Positions 53,710 through 61,978 of a DNA stretch of 64,000 bases are shown here, in pieces. The stretch covers positions 1 to 64,000 of the forward strand of contig NZ_LDJJ01000031.1 in NCBI RefSeq assembly GCF_001431465.1, read 5' to 3'. The notes under the pieces were generated by a model. That model searched no databases. It was not told the origin of the DNA and saw only the letters and a program-made list of their open reading frames with translations. Origin of the DNA: Stenotrophomonas terrae. Its GTDB lineage: Bacteria; Pseudomonadota; Gammaproteobacteria; Xanthomonadales; Xanthomonadaceae. A program made the position numbers and the translations under genes. Positions within the stretch are counted from its first letter, which is position 1. Each line of letters starts with the position of its first letter.

Positions 53710-54737
53710 TTCGCGAACCAAGGTCTGGAACACCCAATTCACCGCCTGCAAAGCGCAGCAGACACTACTGGTCGCTGATGTTCGGGCTGCCGCTATGGCT
53801 GCCGCTGTCGCAGGCCGAAGCAGCGCCGTACTGCAGCACCTCCAGCTCACCCAGCCTCAATTTCGGCGCAGTTCCGGCCACCGGCTATCAGGACGCGCAG
53901 ACCGCCATCGTGCTCAATTGCAATGGCGGCATCGGCACGCTGGTCACCCCGGCAATCTTCCGGGTCTGCCTGTTCATTGGCACCGGCACCTCCGGCGCGA
54001 TGGCACCGCGCCTGATGTCCAACGGCAATGGCGACTTCATGCGCTACGACCTCTATGCCGATGCCGCCCGCAGCCAGCCGATTGGCCCGCAGTGGAGCGG
54101 CTATCCGCTCTACAGCCTCACTTTCCGGCTGGCGCCGCGCGAGAACCTGAGCTTCAGAATTCCCATCCATGGCCGCGTACATGCCGGTCAGAACCTATCG
54201 GGCAGGTTTCCCTATAGCGACATGCCGTACAACTCTTTCGTTCGTTACAGCTATGGCTATATCCATACGCCGACGGAAAGCGATTGTCGCGAGCGCTACC
54301 CTGGCCACCTGGGCGCCGCAGGCGACATCGACTTCAATTGGAGTGGGGTACAGGCAACGGTGCAGCGCAGCTGTCGCATCAGCACCCTGGCGCAGATGAA
54401 CTTCGGCGCCACCAGTGCATTTGCCGGCAACCGCGAACAGACGGCCTCGCTGCAATTGAAATGCACCCGTGATGTCGCCTGGCAGGTAAGCCTGGACGAG
54501 GGCCTGCACGCCCAATCCGGCGACCGCTTCATGGCCTCGGGCGATGCGCGCCGGGGCTACGAGCTGTATAGCGACGCAAGCCGCTCCAGCCACTGGGGCA
54601 ACACCCAGCACAGCGCCGTCAGTGGTATCGGCAACGGCGACATGCAGCGTCTGACCGTCTACGGCCAGGTGCCTGCACAACCCAGCGCCCTACCCGGCAA
54701 CTACCAGGACACCATCACCGTGACGCTGACGTACTGA
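53700..54737 (+). CDS. Two-domain spore coat U tip adhesin, operon A
   Basis: This 345-residue CsuE-like protein has two SCPU domains in tandem: residues about 42-205 (YCSTSSSPSLNFGAVPATGYQDAQ...) and about 222-345 (VQRSCRISTLAQMNFGATSAFAGN...DTITVTLTY). The first, divergent domain probably forms the adhesive tip and the second carries the donor strand. A hydrophobic export segment (WSLMFGLPLWLPLSQAEAA) lies after an unusually long polar N-terminus of about 24 residues. The ATG at 53700 overlaps the usher stop. Last gene of operon A. Confidence 0.87.
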   Translation: MRIVREPRSGTPNSPPAKRSRHYWSLMFGLPLWLPLSQAEAAPYCSTSSSPSLNFGAVPATGYQDAQTAIVLNCNGGIGTLVTPAIFRVCLFIGTGTSGAMAPRLMSNGNGDFMRYDLYADAARSQPIGPQWSGYPLYSLTFRLAPRENLSFRIPIHGRVHAGQNLSGRFPYSDMPYNSFVRYSYGYIHTPTESDCRERYPGHLGAAGDIDFNWSGVQATVQRSCRISTLAQMNFGATSAFAGNREQTASLQLKCTRDVAWQVSLDEGLHAQSGDRFMASGDARRGYELYSDASRSSHWGNTQHSAVSGIGNGDMQRLTVYGQVPAQPSALPGNYQDTITVTLTY

Positions 54738-55033
54738 TGCTCGCCGCACGTGCCAGCAAACGACAGCATCACTTGCATCGTGATAGCAGCCTGCATGCGA
54801 ACCGACGTAACGACATGTGCCATCCAGCTGCTGCAGATCGGACAGGTGCAAGCAGCATCTGACGTCAGCAAAACGCAGCATCGTGGCGCGAATTGACCCA
54901 AGTTAGCAGGATCGCCCGTTCAGCCGAACCAGACGCATTAAACCCGCGCCAAGCTGGCAACCGCGTGCTTAGCTTTGGGTGCTCGCCAATGCCATGACAT
55001 CACGCATTGGCATCCATAGCCGAGGGTATCGCC
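54738..55033 (+). other. Gap between pilus operons A and B
   Basis: 296 bases without a gene. A TTGACC (54893-54898) could be a -35 element but no good -10 is seen at the right distance. No terminator with a U-run follows operon A, so read-through into operon B is possible. Confidence 0.4.
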
Positions 55034-55546
55034 ATGCGTGCACGCAGCATCCTCATCACGCCACTCAGTATTGCCCTGGCTGCCAGCGCAGCCCTTGCAT
55101 CAGCAGCAACCCAGACCACGCAGTTCCAGGTCCGCATCGTCATCACCGAGTCCTGCGACATCCAGGCTGTTGCCGCCAGCGACATCGATTTCGGCACCCT
55201 GACCCGCTCCACCGGCACTCCGGTCGATGCGCAAGGCACGCTGGAGGTGAACTGCAGCAACGGCACGCCCTACACCATCGGCATGAACTCCGGCGCCAAT
55301 GCCACCAGCACCACCGCAGCGGCGGACAACCGCCGCATGTCCGACGGCAGCAACAACTTTCTTGCCTATGGACTGTATCGCGATGCCGGCCGGCAGAATT
55401 TCTGGGGCGATGTGGTCGGTACCGACACCCTTGCAGGAACCGGTAGCGCCAGCACACAGACCGTCCCTGTTTACGGCCGCGTACCGTCCACCGACGCCCC
55501 GGCAGGCAGCTACAGCGACACGGTTATCGCCACGATCACCTACTGA
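55034..55546 (+). CDS. Spore coat U domain pilin, operon B
   Basis: This 170-residue secreted pilin is the paralogue of the first gene of operon A. Its signal peptide ends near ALASA (about residue 25). It shares the blocks TTQFQVRIVITESCDI, SDIDFGT, TAAADNRRMSDG and YGLYRDAGRQNFWG with the A copy, but differs through the middle of the domain (NCSNGTPYTIGMNSGANAT). The ATG at 55034 (MRARSILI) is preferred over one nine codons upstream, with GAGG 9 bases ahead. Donor-strand-type end: DTVIATITY. Confidence 0.88.
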   Translation: MRARSILITPLSIALAASAALASAATQTTQFQVRIVITESCDIQAVAASDIDFGTLTRSTGTPVDAQGTLEVNCSNGTPYTIGMNSGANATSTTAAADNRRMSDGSNNFLAYGLYRDAGRQNFWGDVVGTDTLAGTGSASTQTVPVYGRVPSTDAPAGSYSDTVIATITY

Positions 55547-55554
55547 GCACAGCC

Positions 55555-56343
55555 ATGCGCGTGTCGTCCCCGTTGTCGGCAACCCGCGCGGCCAAGCGTG
55601 GCCGCCGCATGCTGCTGATCGCAGTGCTCGCCTGTGCATTCGACAGCAACGCCGGCAACCTGCAGGTCGCACCCATCATTCTCGAGTTCAGCGACAACCA
55701 GCAGGCCAACGCGCTGTGGCTGGAGAACAACGGCGACCAGGCCGTGCATGCACAGATCCGCGTACAGCAGTGGTCGCAGACAGGAGCAAGCGACGTGCTT
55801 GCGCCCACCCAGGCCTTGCGCGCTAGCCCTGCGATCGTCCAGATGCTCCCCGGCGAGCGCCAGTTGGTACGCATCGTGCGCCCGGCCCCATTGCCGGCAG
55901 CCATCCCCTACGAGCAGGCCTATCGGGTGTGGGTGGACGAGCTACCCGAGGCCACCGAGCAGCGGCCTTCAGGCCTGCAATTCCTGCTGCGCTACTCCAT
56001 ACCGGTGTTTGTTCTGCCACATGGTGCGCTGCCGCGCGAGCAGATCAGCAAACCTGCGCAGGATACAAGCAGCCTGCAGACGAGCTGGCAGCCTGCGAGC
56101 GGCGCGCTGATCCTGGAGGCGCACAACACAGGCAACCAGCGCGTGCGCCTGAGCGAGCTTGCCTGGCGCGCAGACAATGGCAGCGTCACACCGCTGCACC
56201 CAGGCCTGCTCGGCTATGTGCTGGCTGGCCAGCAGATGCAATGGAGACTGCCGTTGGCAACGCAACTCTCCTACCCGGGCCACTTGCAGGCCAGGCTGAA
56301 CGATGCCCCCGCAGCGCAGCCTCTCCCTTCCGCTGGCCATTAG
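55555..56343 (+). CDS. PapD-like fimbrial chaperone, operon B
   Basis: This 262-residue periplasmic chaperone is the paralogue of the operon A chaperone. Its leader is shorter (about 33 residues, MLLIAVLACAFDSNA) and has no tandem repeat. The mature part starts NLQVAPIILEFSDNQQ, carries LQFLLRYSIPVFVLPHGALP and ends with HPGLLGYVLAGQQMQWRLPL, almost the same as in operon A. It begins 8 bases after the pilin stop and overlaps the usher gene by 41 bases. Confidence 0.9.
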   Translation: MRVSSPLSATRAAKRGRRMLLIAVLACAFDSNAGNLQVAPIILEFSDNQQANALWLENNGDQAVHAQIRVQQWSQTGASDVLAPTQALRASPAIVQMLPGERQLVRIVRPAPLPAAIPYEQAYRVWVDELPEATEQRPSGLQFLLRYSIPVFVLPHGALPREQISKPAQDTSSLQTSWQPASGALILEAHNTGNQRVRLSELAWRADNGSVTPLHPGLLGYVLAGQQMQWRLPLATQLSYPGHLQARLNDAPAAQPLPSAGH

Positions 56344-58681
56344 CGTGGCCCTCGCCGCTACCGGCGCAGCACCGCCGACCGCAGCGCGCCCGCTGACCTT
56401 GCCCGAGCCGTTCGCCGCCACCGCCAGCCAAATCCAGAAGCTGTACCTGGACGTCCATATCAACCGTGAGCAGGGCGGAACGCTGGCCCGCTTCAATCTG
56501 CAGGGGCAGAGCTTGTCAGCCAGTGCAAAAACCCTGCAGGAGCTGGGCGTGCGGCTACCGGGCGAGATTGCCGACGATGCACCTTCGATCACACTGTCGC
56601 AGTTGCCCGGCATCCGTATCGACTATGACCGCGGCAACCAGCGCCTGGACTTGCAGGTACCGGTGCAGATGCTGGACCGTCCAACCACGCGACTGCACGT
56701 TGGCGAGGTTGGCGATGCGCTTGCTGTCAGCGACAGCAGCCCCGGCCTGCTGCTGAACTACGACCTCTATGCGCAGCAATTACATGGTGACCGGGATATC
56801 AGCGGCTATAGCGAATTACGCCTGTTCGGCCTGGGAGCGGGCATCTGGAGCACAAGCCAGAGCTCGCGCCTGATCACCGGGCGGGCCGGACATAACACTG
56901 GCAACACCCGCCTGGACAGCCGCTGGCAGCTGGATCTACCCGGCCCGATGCTGAGCCTGAGCGTGGGTGACCAGCTCACCGGCGCGCTCGACTGGTCGCG
57001 CTCGGCACGGATCGGCGGCCTGCACCTGTCGCGCAATTTCAACCTGCAACCCTATCGGGCAACCACCCCGCTGGCCTCGTTTGCAGGCGAGGCGGTGCTG
57101 CCTTCCACCGTGGACCTGTACATCAATGGCATGCGCCAGGCCAGCCAACGCGTCGCCCCGGGGCGCTTCCAGCTGGACAGCACGCCTGCGCTCAATGGCG
57201 CTGGCCAGGCGCAGTTGCTGGTCACCGACATCAATGGCCACAGCCGCTCGCTGGAATTCGCCCTGTACGGCGCGCCCGAGCTGCTGCAGACCGGCCTGTC
57301 GGACTGGTCGCTGGATATCGGCGTACTGCGCCGCGACTACGGCCTACGTTCCTTCGCCTACGACCACCAACCCTTGGCCAGCGCCAGCCTGCGCCATGGC
57401 TTGAACGATCATCTGACGCTGGAAACACATGCAGAAGCCACCGCCAACCTGCAGTTGGCCGGGGTCGGCGCGGTGGCCCTGCTTGGGCGCCGCAGCGGCG
57501 TGCTCAACGCCTCCTACAGTGGCAGCCAGGCAGCCAGCCGTGGCGGCGGCCAATACGCGCTGGGCTACCAATGGAACGCAGCGGGCTTCAGCATTTCGGC
57601 CAACAGCCAGCGCCGCAGCCGGCAATTTGTCGACGCTCCCGCACATCTGACCCGGACACTGCTCGCACGCCGCAGCGACCAGCTGTTTGTCGGCTTCGGC
57701 AATGCACGCAGCGGTCAATTCAACCTCAATTACATCATCCAGGCCTATCCCGGCAGCCCCCGTACCCGCTTGTTCGGGGCCGGATGGTCACGCAGCCTGC
57801 GTGGCCAAGCCTGGATCAGCGCCCAGTTCAATCGCGACCTGGACAACCCGGGCATGGACAGCGCCTACCTGTATTTCTCCATTCCGCTGGATCGCCGCAC
57901 CCAGCTCAGCGCTTCGCTACGCCACGGCAGCGACAGCGACGTAACGGCGGTGGAAGCCAACCACAGCCAACCGCTCGACAGCGGCGGTTGGGGTTGGCGG
58001 CTGCAGTCCAGTGCGGGCGCACAACGCAGCCAAAGCGCGGAAATCAATCACTTGGACGAACACGGCCGCTGGCGCTTCGGGCTTGATCATGACAACACCG
58101 TCGGCAGCCTGGCCTACCTGCAAGGCAGCGGCAGCCTTGCCTGGTTCGGCGGCGGGCTGCACCTGCTGCGCAGCACCGACGATGCCTTCGCCCTGGTCAC
58201 CACCAATGGCATGCCGGGGGTGCCGGTGCGCCTGGAGAACCGCTTCGTCGGCACCACCGATGCGCACGGCGAACTGCTGGTCGCACCGCTGCGCGCCTGG
58301 CAACGCAACCTGCTCAGCATCGACCCGCTGCAACTGCCCGCGGATATGCAGGTGGAGGCGGTGCAGCAACAGGTGGTGCCGGCGGCGCGCAGCGGGGTTC
58401 GCGCGGCCTTTGAGCTACAACCCGGGCAGGCCGTGGATCTGCGCATCCAGGACGCTGACGGACGCTGGCTGCCCGCCGGCACCGAGGCCATCGTCGAACG
58501 TGACGGTCGCGTCCTCGCCGTCACCGTGATCGGCCATGAGGGGCAGTTCTACCTTGGCACCGTGCCGAGCGGTGCCCAGCTCCGCATCCGCCGGGCCGGC
58601 GGGGAATGCGTGATCGCGCTTCCCGACGCCGACACAACACAACCCTCAGCGCCCAGCGAGACCTTGCAATGCAAACCTTGA
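56303..58681 (+). CDS. Outer-membrane fimbrial usher, operon B
   Basis: This 792-residue usher is the paralogue of the operon A usher. Its signal peptide ends at about TAARP (residue 29). Shared blocks include LLNYDLYAQ, SELRLFGLGAGIWS, NFNLQPYRATTPLASFAGEAVLPSTVDLYINGMRQASQRV and SWAWFGGGLHLL-like GSLAWFGGGLHLLRSTDDAFALV. The C-terminal domain ends with a single visible Cys pair region (GGECVIALPD...ETLQCKP). Because paralogues keep the same order and overlaps, each operon probably builds its own pilus, although cross-complementation is possible. Confidence 0.92.
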   Translation: MPPQRSLSLPLAISVALAATGAAPPTAARPLTLPEPFAATASQIQKLYLDVHINREQGGTLARFNLQGQSLSASAKTLQELGVRLPGEIADDAPSITLSQLPGIRIDYDRGNQRLDLQVPVQMLDRPTTRLHVGEVGDALAVSDSSPGLLLNYDLYAQQLHGDRDISGYSELRLFGLGAGIWSTSQSSRLITGRAGHNTGNTRLDSRWQLDLPGPMLSLSVGDQLTGALDWSRSARIGGLHLSRNFNLQPYRATTPLASFAGEAVLPSTVDLYINGMRQASQRVAPGRFQLDSTPALNGAGQAQLLVTDINGHSRSLEFALYGAPELLQTGLSDWSLDIGVLRRDYGLRSFAYDHQPLASASLRHGLNDHLTLETHAEATANLQLAGVGAVALLGRRSGVLNASYSGSQAASRGGGQYALGYQWNAAGFSISANSQRRSRQFVDAPAHLTRTLLARRSDQLFVGFGNARSGQFNLNYIIQAYPGSPRTRLFGAGWSRSLRGQAWISAQFNRDLDNPGMDSAYLYFSIPLDRRTQLSASLRHGSDSDVTAVEANHSQPLDSGGWGWRLQSSAGAQRSQSAEINHLDEHGRWRFGLDHDNTVGSLAYLQGSGSLAWFGGGLHLLRSTDDAFALVTTNGMPGVPVRLENRFVGTTDAHGELLVAPLRAWQRNLLSIDPLQLPADMQVEAVQQQVVPAARSGVRAAFELQPGQAVDLRIQDADGRWLPAGTEAIVERDGRVLAVTVIGHEGQFYLGTVPSGAQLRIRRAGGECVIALPDADTTQPSAPSETLQCKP

Positions 58682-59688
58682 GTGCCCCAGTTCAATCCAG
58701 ACAGCACAGCCACAGTTTCCCGCTCACGCTGCTGCTTGCCTTGCTGCTGTGGCTGCCGTTCCTGGCCGACGCGCAACAGTCGTGCCGGGTGCTCAATTCG
58801 ACACTGCTGGATTTCGGTACAGTTTCCACCGCCGGCAACAGCAGCTCCTCGGCCACCCTGACCATCAGCTGCCAGGGCTTCCCCGGCGTGCCGGTGCAGG
58901 TGACGGTTTGCATATTCGTCGACGAGGGCCTCCCGACAGGCATGGCGCCCCGCCGCATGGGCAACGACGCCGGTGCCTTCATGGCCTATGACCTGTATGC
59001 CAACGCCGCACGCACCCAACTCATTGGCCCGTTCGGCCGCGGCTACGATGTTTTCTACACCTTTCTGTCGGTCCCGATTACCGGGTCTACGCAGATCAAC
59101 CTTACCGCCTACGGCCGGGTACCGCCCGGGCAGAATCTGCCTGCCGCCTACAGGTACGAGAACGTAATGAGCCCGGGCCTGCTGCGTTATGTCTTCGCAG
59201 CACCACTTGGAGGCGCGTCCTCTGGAGAAAACTGCAGGGACGGGGTGGCGCCTGCCTTTGGCAGTGCCGGCCAGAGCACGTTCACATTCGGGGACGCCCG
59301 GGCCCGGGTTGCCGACAACTGCATCATCACCTTGGCCAGCGACCTGGATTTCGGCACGGTCATCCAGCTGGACGGGCCACGTGACGCCAGTTCCCTTATC
59401 CAGCTGCGCTGCGCCACCGATACCGCCTGGTCAGTGACCCTCGGTAAAGGACTGAATGCCACCGCCAGCGGCGTTCGGCGGATGATCTCCAACGGCAATT
59501 TCCTGCAATACGCCCTGTACAAGGACCCGGCGTTATTGCTTCCCTGGGGTGACACGCAGGCCACCGCCGTTACTGATACAGGAGAAAATGAGAATGTATC
59601 CCTCACGGTCTATGGCCGGGTTTTCCCACAACCGGCGGCGGTGCCCGGCAGCTATCGCGATACGATCACCGTCACCCTGACCTATTGA
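58669..59688 (+). CDS. Two-domain spore coat U tip adhesin, operon B
   Basis: This 339-residue paralogue of the operon A tip protein has two SCPU domains. Its signal peptide (about residues 14-35, LTLLLALLLWLPFLADA) is followed by QSCRVLNSTLLDFGTVSTAGN (domain 1) and NCIITLASDLDFGTVIQLDGP...DTITVTLTY (domain 2). The ATG at 58669 overlaps the usher stop by 13 bases. The end DTITVTLTY is identical to that of the operon A tip protein, while domain 1 differs most, as expected if the tips recognise different surfaces. Confidence 0.87.
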   Translation: MQTLSAPVQSRQHSHSFPLTLLLALLLWLPFLADAQQSCRVLNSTLLDFGTVSTAGNSSSSATLTISCQGFPGVPVQVTVCIFVDEGLPTGMAPRRMGNDAGAFMAYDLYANAARTQLIGPFGRGYDVFYTFLSVPITGSTQINLTAYGRVPPGQNLPAAYRYENVMSPGLLRYVFAAPLGGASSGENCRDGVAPAFGSAGQSTFTFGDARARVADNCIITLASDLDFGTVIQLDGPRDASSLIQLRCATDTAWSVTLGKGLNATASGVRRMISNGNFLQYALYKDPALLLPWGDTQATAVTDTGENENVSLTVYGRVFPQPAAVPGSYRDTITVTLTY

Positions 59689-59729
59689 CCCCCATTCAGC
59701 ATTCTTCAACCCAGCGCTGACCGGCCAAA

Positions 59730-59758
59730 TTGCGCCCAGGACGGCCAACAGCTATACT
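59730..59758 (+). promoter_or_regulatory. Promoter of rpsB-tsf
   Basis: -35 TTGCGC (59730-59735), a 17-base spacer, and -10 TATACT (59753-59758). Transcription would begin near 59765, giving a leader of about 235 bases before rpsB. Confidence 0.7.
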
Positions 59759-59764
59759 TCGCCG

Positions 59765-59998
59765 GCTTTGTCGGGCCCATGGCCCCTCGAAACACGCTGA
59801 CACCGGGCGCCACCGGTGAATCCTCACCTGTCGCCCCCATCCGTGCCGGGGTGCCCTGTCAAACAGGGTTCGGCCACGGAGGCAACAGGGAAGCCCAACC
59901 CCGGAACTGTTTGCGCACTCTTAAGAAGTCGCGCATCGCAGCACGATCCCAACAAACCGGACGCGCGCGGTGTCAGTTCCACCATCAGGAGTTTTGCA
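59765..59998 (+). promoter_or_regulatory. Long structured leader of rpsB (candidate S2 autoregulatory region)
   Basis: About 235 untranslated bases with several GC-rich inverted segments (for example gggtgccctgtcaaacagggtt around 59849-59870). In gamma-proteobacteria the rpsB leader is bound by its own protein S2 to limit translation, so a similar role is likely. The structure was not folded and the conserved S2 motif was not verified. Confidence 0.4.
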
Positions 59999-60808
59999 AT
60001 GCCCCAGATCACCATGCGTCAGATGTTGGAAGCCGGCGTCCACTTCGGCCACCAGACCCGTTACTGGAACCCGAAGATGGGCCAGTACATCTTTGGCGCC
60101 CGCGGCAAGATCCACATCATCAACCTGGAAAAGACCGTCCCGCTGTTCAACGATGCGATGAACTTCATCTCGTCCGTTGCCCAGAAGCGCGGCACCATCC
60201 TGTTCCTGGGCACCAAGCGCAGCGCGCGCGACGCCATCAAGGAAGAAGCCGAGCGTTGCGGCATGCCCTTCATGAACCAGCGTTGGCTGGGCGGCACCCT
60301 GACCAACTTCGCCACGGTGAAGAAGTCGGTGGCTCGCCTGAAGGAACTGGAAGCCGGTGAAACCGACGGCAGCTTCGACAAGCTGGTCAAGCACGAAGTG
60401 CTGGGCCTGCGTCGCGAGCGCGACAAGCTGGAAGCCTCGCTGGGCGGCATCAAGGAAATGAACCGTCTGCCCGACGCCATCTTCGTCATCGACATCGGTC
60501 ACGAAGACATCGCCATCAAGGAAGCCAAGAAGCTCGGCATCCCGGTGATCGCCGTGGTTGACACCAACTACAACCCGGAACTGGTTGATTACGCCATCCC
60601 GGGCAACGACGACGCCATCCGTGCCGTGCAGCTGTACGCCCGCGCCGCTGCCGACGCCGTGCTGGAAGGCAAGGCTGCTGCTCCGAACGCTGCCACCGTG
60701 CGCGAAGAAGAGTTCACCGAAGCCGCTGCTGGCGAAGAAGCCAAGCCGGCCCGCCGCGCTCCGGCCAAGAAGGCTCCGGCCAAGAAGGGTGACGAGGCTT
60801 CGGCCTGA
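59999..60808 (+). CDS. rpsB: 30S ribosomal protein S2
   Basis: This 269-residue ribosomal protein sits on the back of the small subunit and is needed for S1 binding. It starts [27 protein letters not shown], the normal family start, with AGGAG 7 bases ahead. Further blocks are [12 protein letters not shown] and [19 protein letters not shown]. The last 30 or so residues are a low-complexity Ala/Lys/Glu tail beyond the E. coli length. The frame is open upstream but only in the leader. It is cotranscribed with tsf, after a 132-base gap with two hairpins. Confidence 0.97.
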   Translation: MPQITMRQMLEAGVHFGHQTRYWNPKMGQYIFGARGKIHIINLEKTVPLFNDAMNFISSVAQKRGTILFLGTKRSARDAIKEEAERCGMPFMNQRWLGGTLTNFATVKKSVARLKELEAGETDGSFDKLVKHEVLGLRRERDKLEASLGGIKEMNRLPDAIFVIDIGHEDIAIKEAKKLGIPVIAVVDTNYNPELVDYAIPGNDDAIRAVQLYARAAADAVLEGKAAAPNAATVREEEFTEAAAGEEAKPARRAPAKKAPAKKGDEASA

Positions 60809-60816
60809 TCCCCCTG

Positions 60817-60912
60817 GCGGGTGCAGTCACTGCACCCGCTCCCCTGCACTGGCGCCCACGGCGCCGATTGCTGACAGGGCTGCGTAACAACGGCCGGCCA
60901 TCATGGCCGGCC
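60817..60912 (+). terminator. Two hairpins between rpsB and tsf
   Basis: A 10-base stem GCGGGTGCAG (60817-60826)/CTGCACCCGC (60830-60839) and a 9-base stem GGCCGGCCA (60892-60900)/TGGCCGGCC (60904-60912) flank the intercistronic region. Neither has a true U-run, so they more likely reduce or process the message between the two genes than stop it. Confidence 0.5.
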
Positions 60913-60940
60913 TACCCCTTTCTATTGATGAGGTAATTCC

Positions 60941-61819
60941 ATGGAAATCACTGCTTCCCTGGTCAAGGAACTGCGCGAGCGCACTGGCGCCGGCATGATG
61001 GAGTGCAAGCGCGCTCTGTCCGAGACCAATGGCGACATCGACGCAGCGGCTGAAGCCCTGCGCAAGTCCGGCGCTGCCAAGGCCGACAAGAAGTCCGACC
61101 GCGTCACCGCTGAAGGCCGCGTTGGCGTTGCCAGCAACGGCGGCAAGGCTGTGCTGGTCGAAGTGAACTCGGAAACCGACTTCGTTGCCAACGACGTCAA
61201 CTTCAAGGCGTTCGTCGACGCCGTCGCCGCTGCCGCCCTGGCATCTGGCGTCGCCGACGTTGAAGCCCTGAAGTCGGTCAAGCTGGACAGCGGCGAAACC
61301 GTCGAAGAAACCCGCGCCACCGCGATCCAGAAGCTGGGTGAAAACATCCAGATCCGTCGCATGGTCAAGATCGACGGCGCCAACACCGTTGGCACCTACG
61401 TGCACAGCAACGGCAAGATCGGCGTGCTGGTCGAACTGGCTGGCGGCAACGCCGAGCTGGCTTCGGGCCTGGCAATGCACGTGGCCGCGATGAACCCGCC
61501 GCACAACAAGGCTGCCGACGTTCCGGCCGACTTCGTTGCAAAGGAAAAGGAAATCGAGCTGGCCAAGATGAGCGAAAAGGACAAGGCCAAGCCGGCTGAC
61601 ATCCTGGAAAAGATCATCAGCGGCAAGATCAACAAGATCATCAGCGAAGTGACCCTGTACGGCCAGAACTACGTGCTGGACAGCGACAAGACCGTTGAGC
61701 AGGCCGTCAAGGCCGCTGGCGCCGACGTCGTCGGTTTCCAGCGCCTGGCTGTCGGTGAAGGCATCGAGAAGGTGGTGGAAGACTACGCCGCCGAAGTTGC
61801 CAAGGCGATGCAGGTCTAA
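60941..61819 (+). CDS. tsf: Elongation factor Ts
   Basis: This 292-residue nucleotide-exchange factor recharges EF-Tu with GTP during translation. The N-terminal domain contains [20 protein letters not shown], including the TGAGMMDCK-type motif, and the core has [18 protein letters not shown] and [24 protein letters not shown]. The start follows gatgaggtaattcc with GAGG as ribosome-binding site. Length and sequence are normal. It ends at a strong intrinsic terminator. Confidence 0.97.
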   Translation: MEITASLVKELRERTGAGMMECKRALSETNGDIDAAAEALRKSGAAKADKKSDRVTAEGRVGVASNGGKAVLVEVNSETDFVANDVNFKAFVDAVAAAALASGVADVEALKSVKLDSGETVEETRATAIQKLGENIQIRRMVKIDGANTVGTYVHSNGKIGVLVELAGGNAELASGLAMHVAAMNPPHNKAADVPADFVAKEKEIELAKMSEKDKAKPADILEKIISGKINKIISEVTLYGQNYVLDSDKTVEQAVKAAGADVVGFQRLAVGEGIEKVVEDYAAEVAKAMQV

Positions 61820-61842
61820 GTACCCGCCACCTGAAGCACCTG

Positions 61843-61873
61843 AAAAAGCCGCGGATTCCCGCGGCTTTTTCTT
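61843..61873 (+). terminator. Rho-independent terminator of rpsB-tsf
   Basis: A perfect 12-base stem AAAAAGCCGCGG (61843-61854)/CCGCGGCTTTTT (61859-61870) with an ATTC loop and a T-rich tail. Confidence 0.9.
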
Positions 61874-61978
61874 TGTCACCGGCAACCGCGGCAGCACACT
61901 CCCGGCACTGGACTACAGCACGCCGTCTTTGCTTAAGGCATCCTGTATGCTTGAACCACTGCCGCCTGCTTTCTTGAC

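Noticed and set aside
50036-59688. Pilus cluster as a recently acquired mobile island
   Set aside because: No integrase, transposase, tRNA junction or direct repeats were seen at the edges, and base composition looks like the rest of the window. Only the unusual location is supported.
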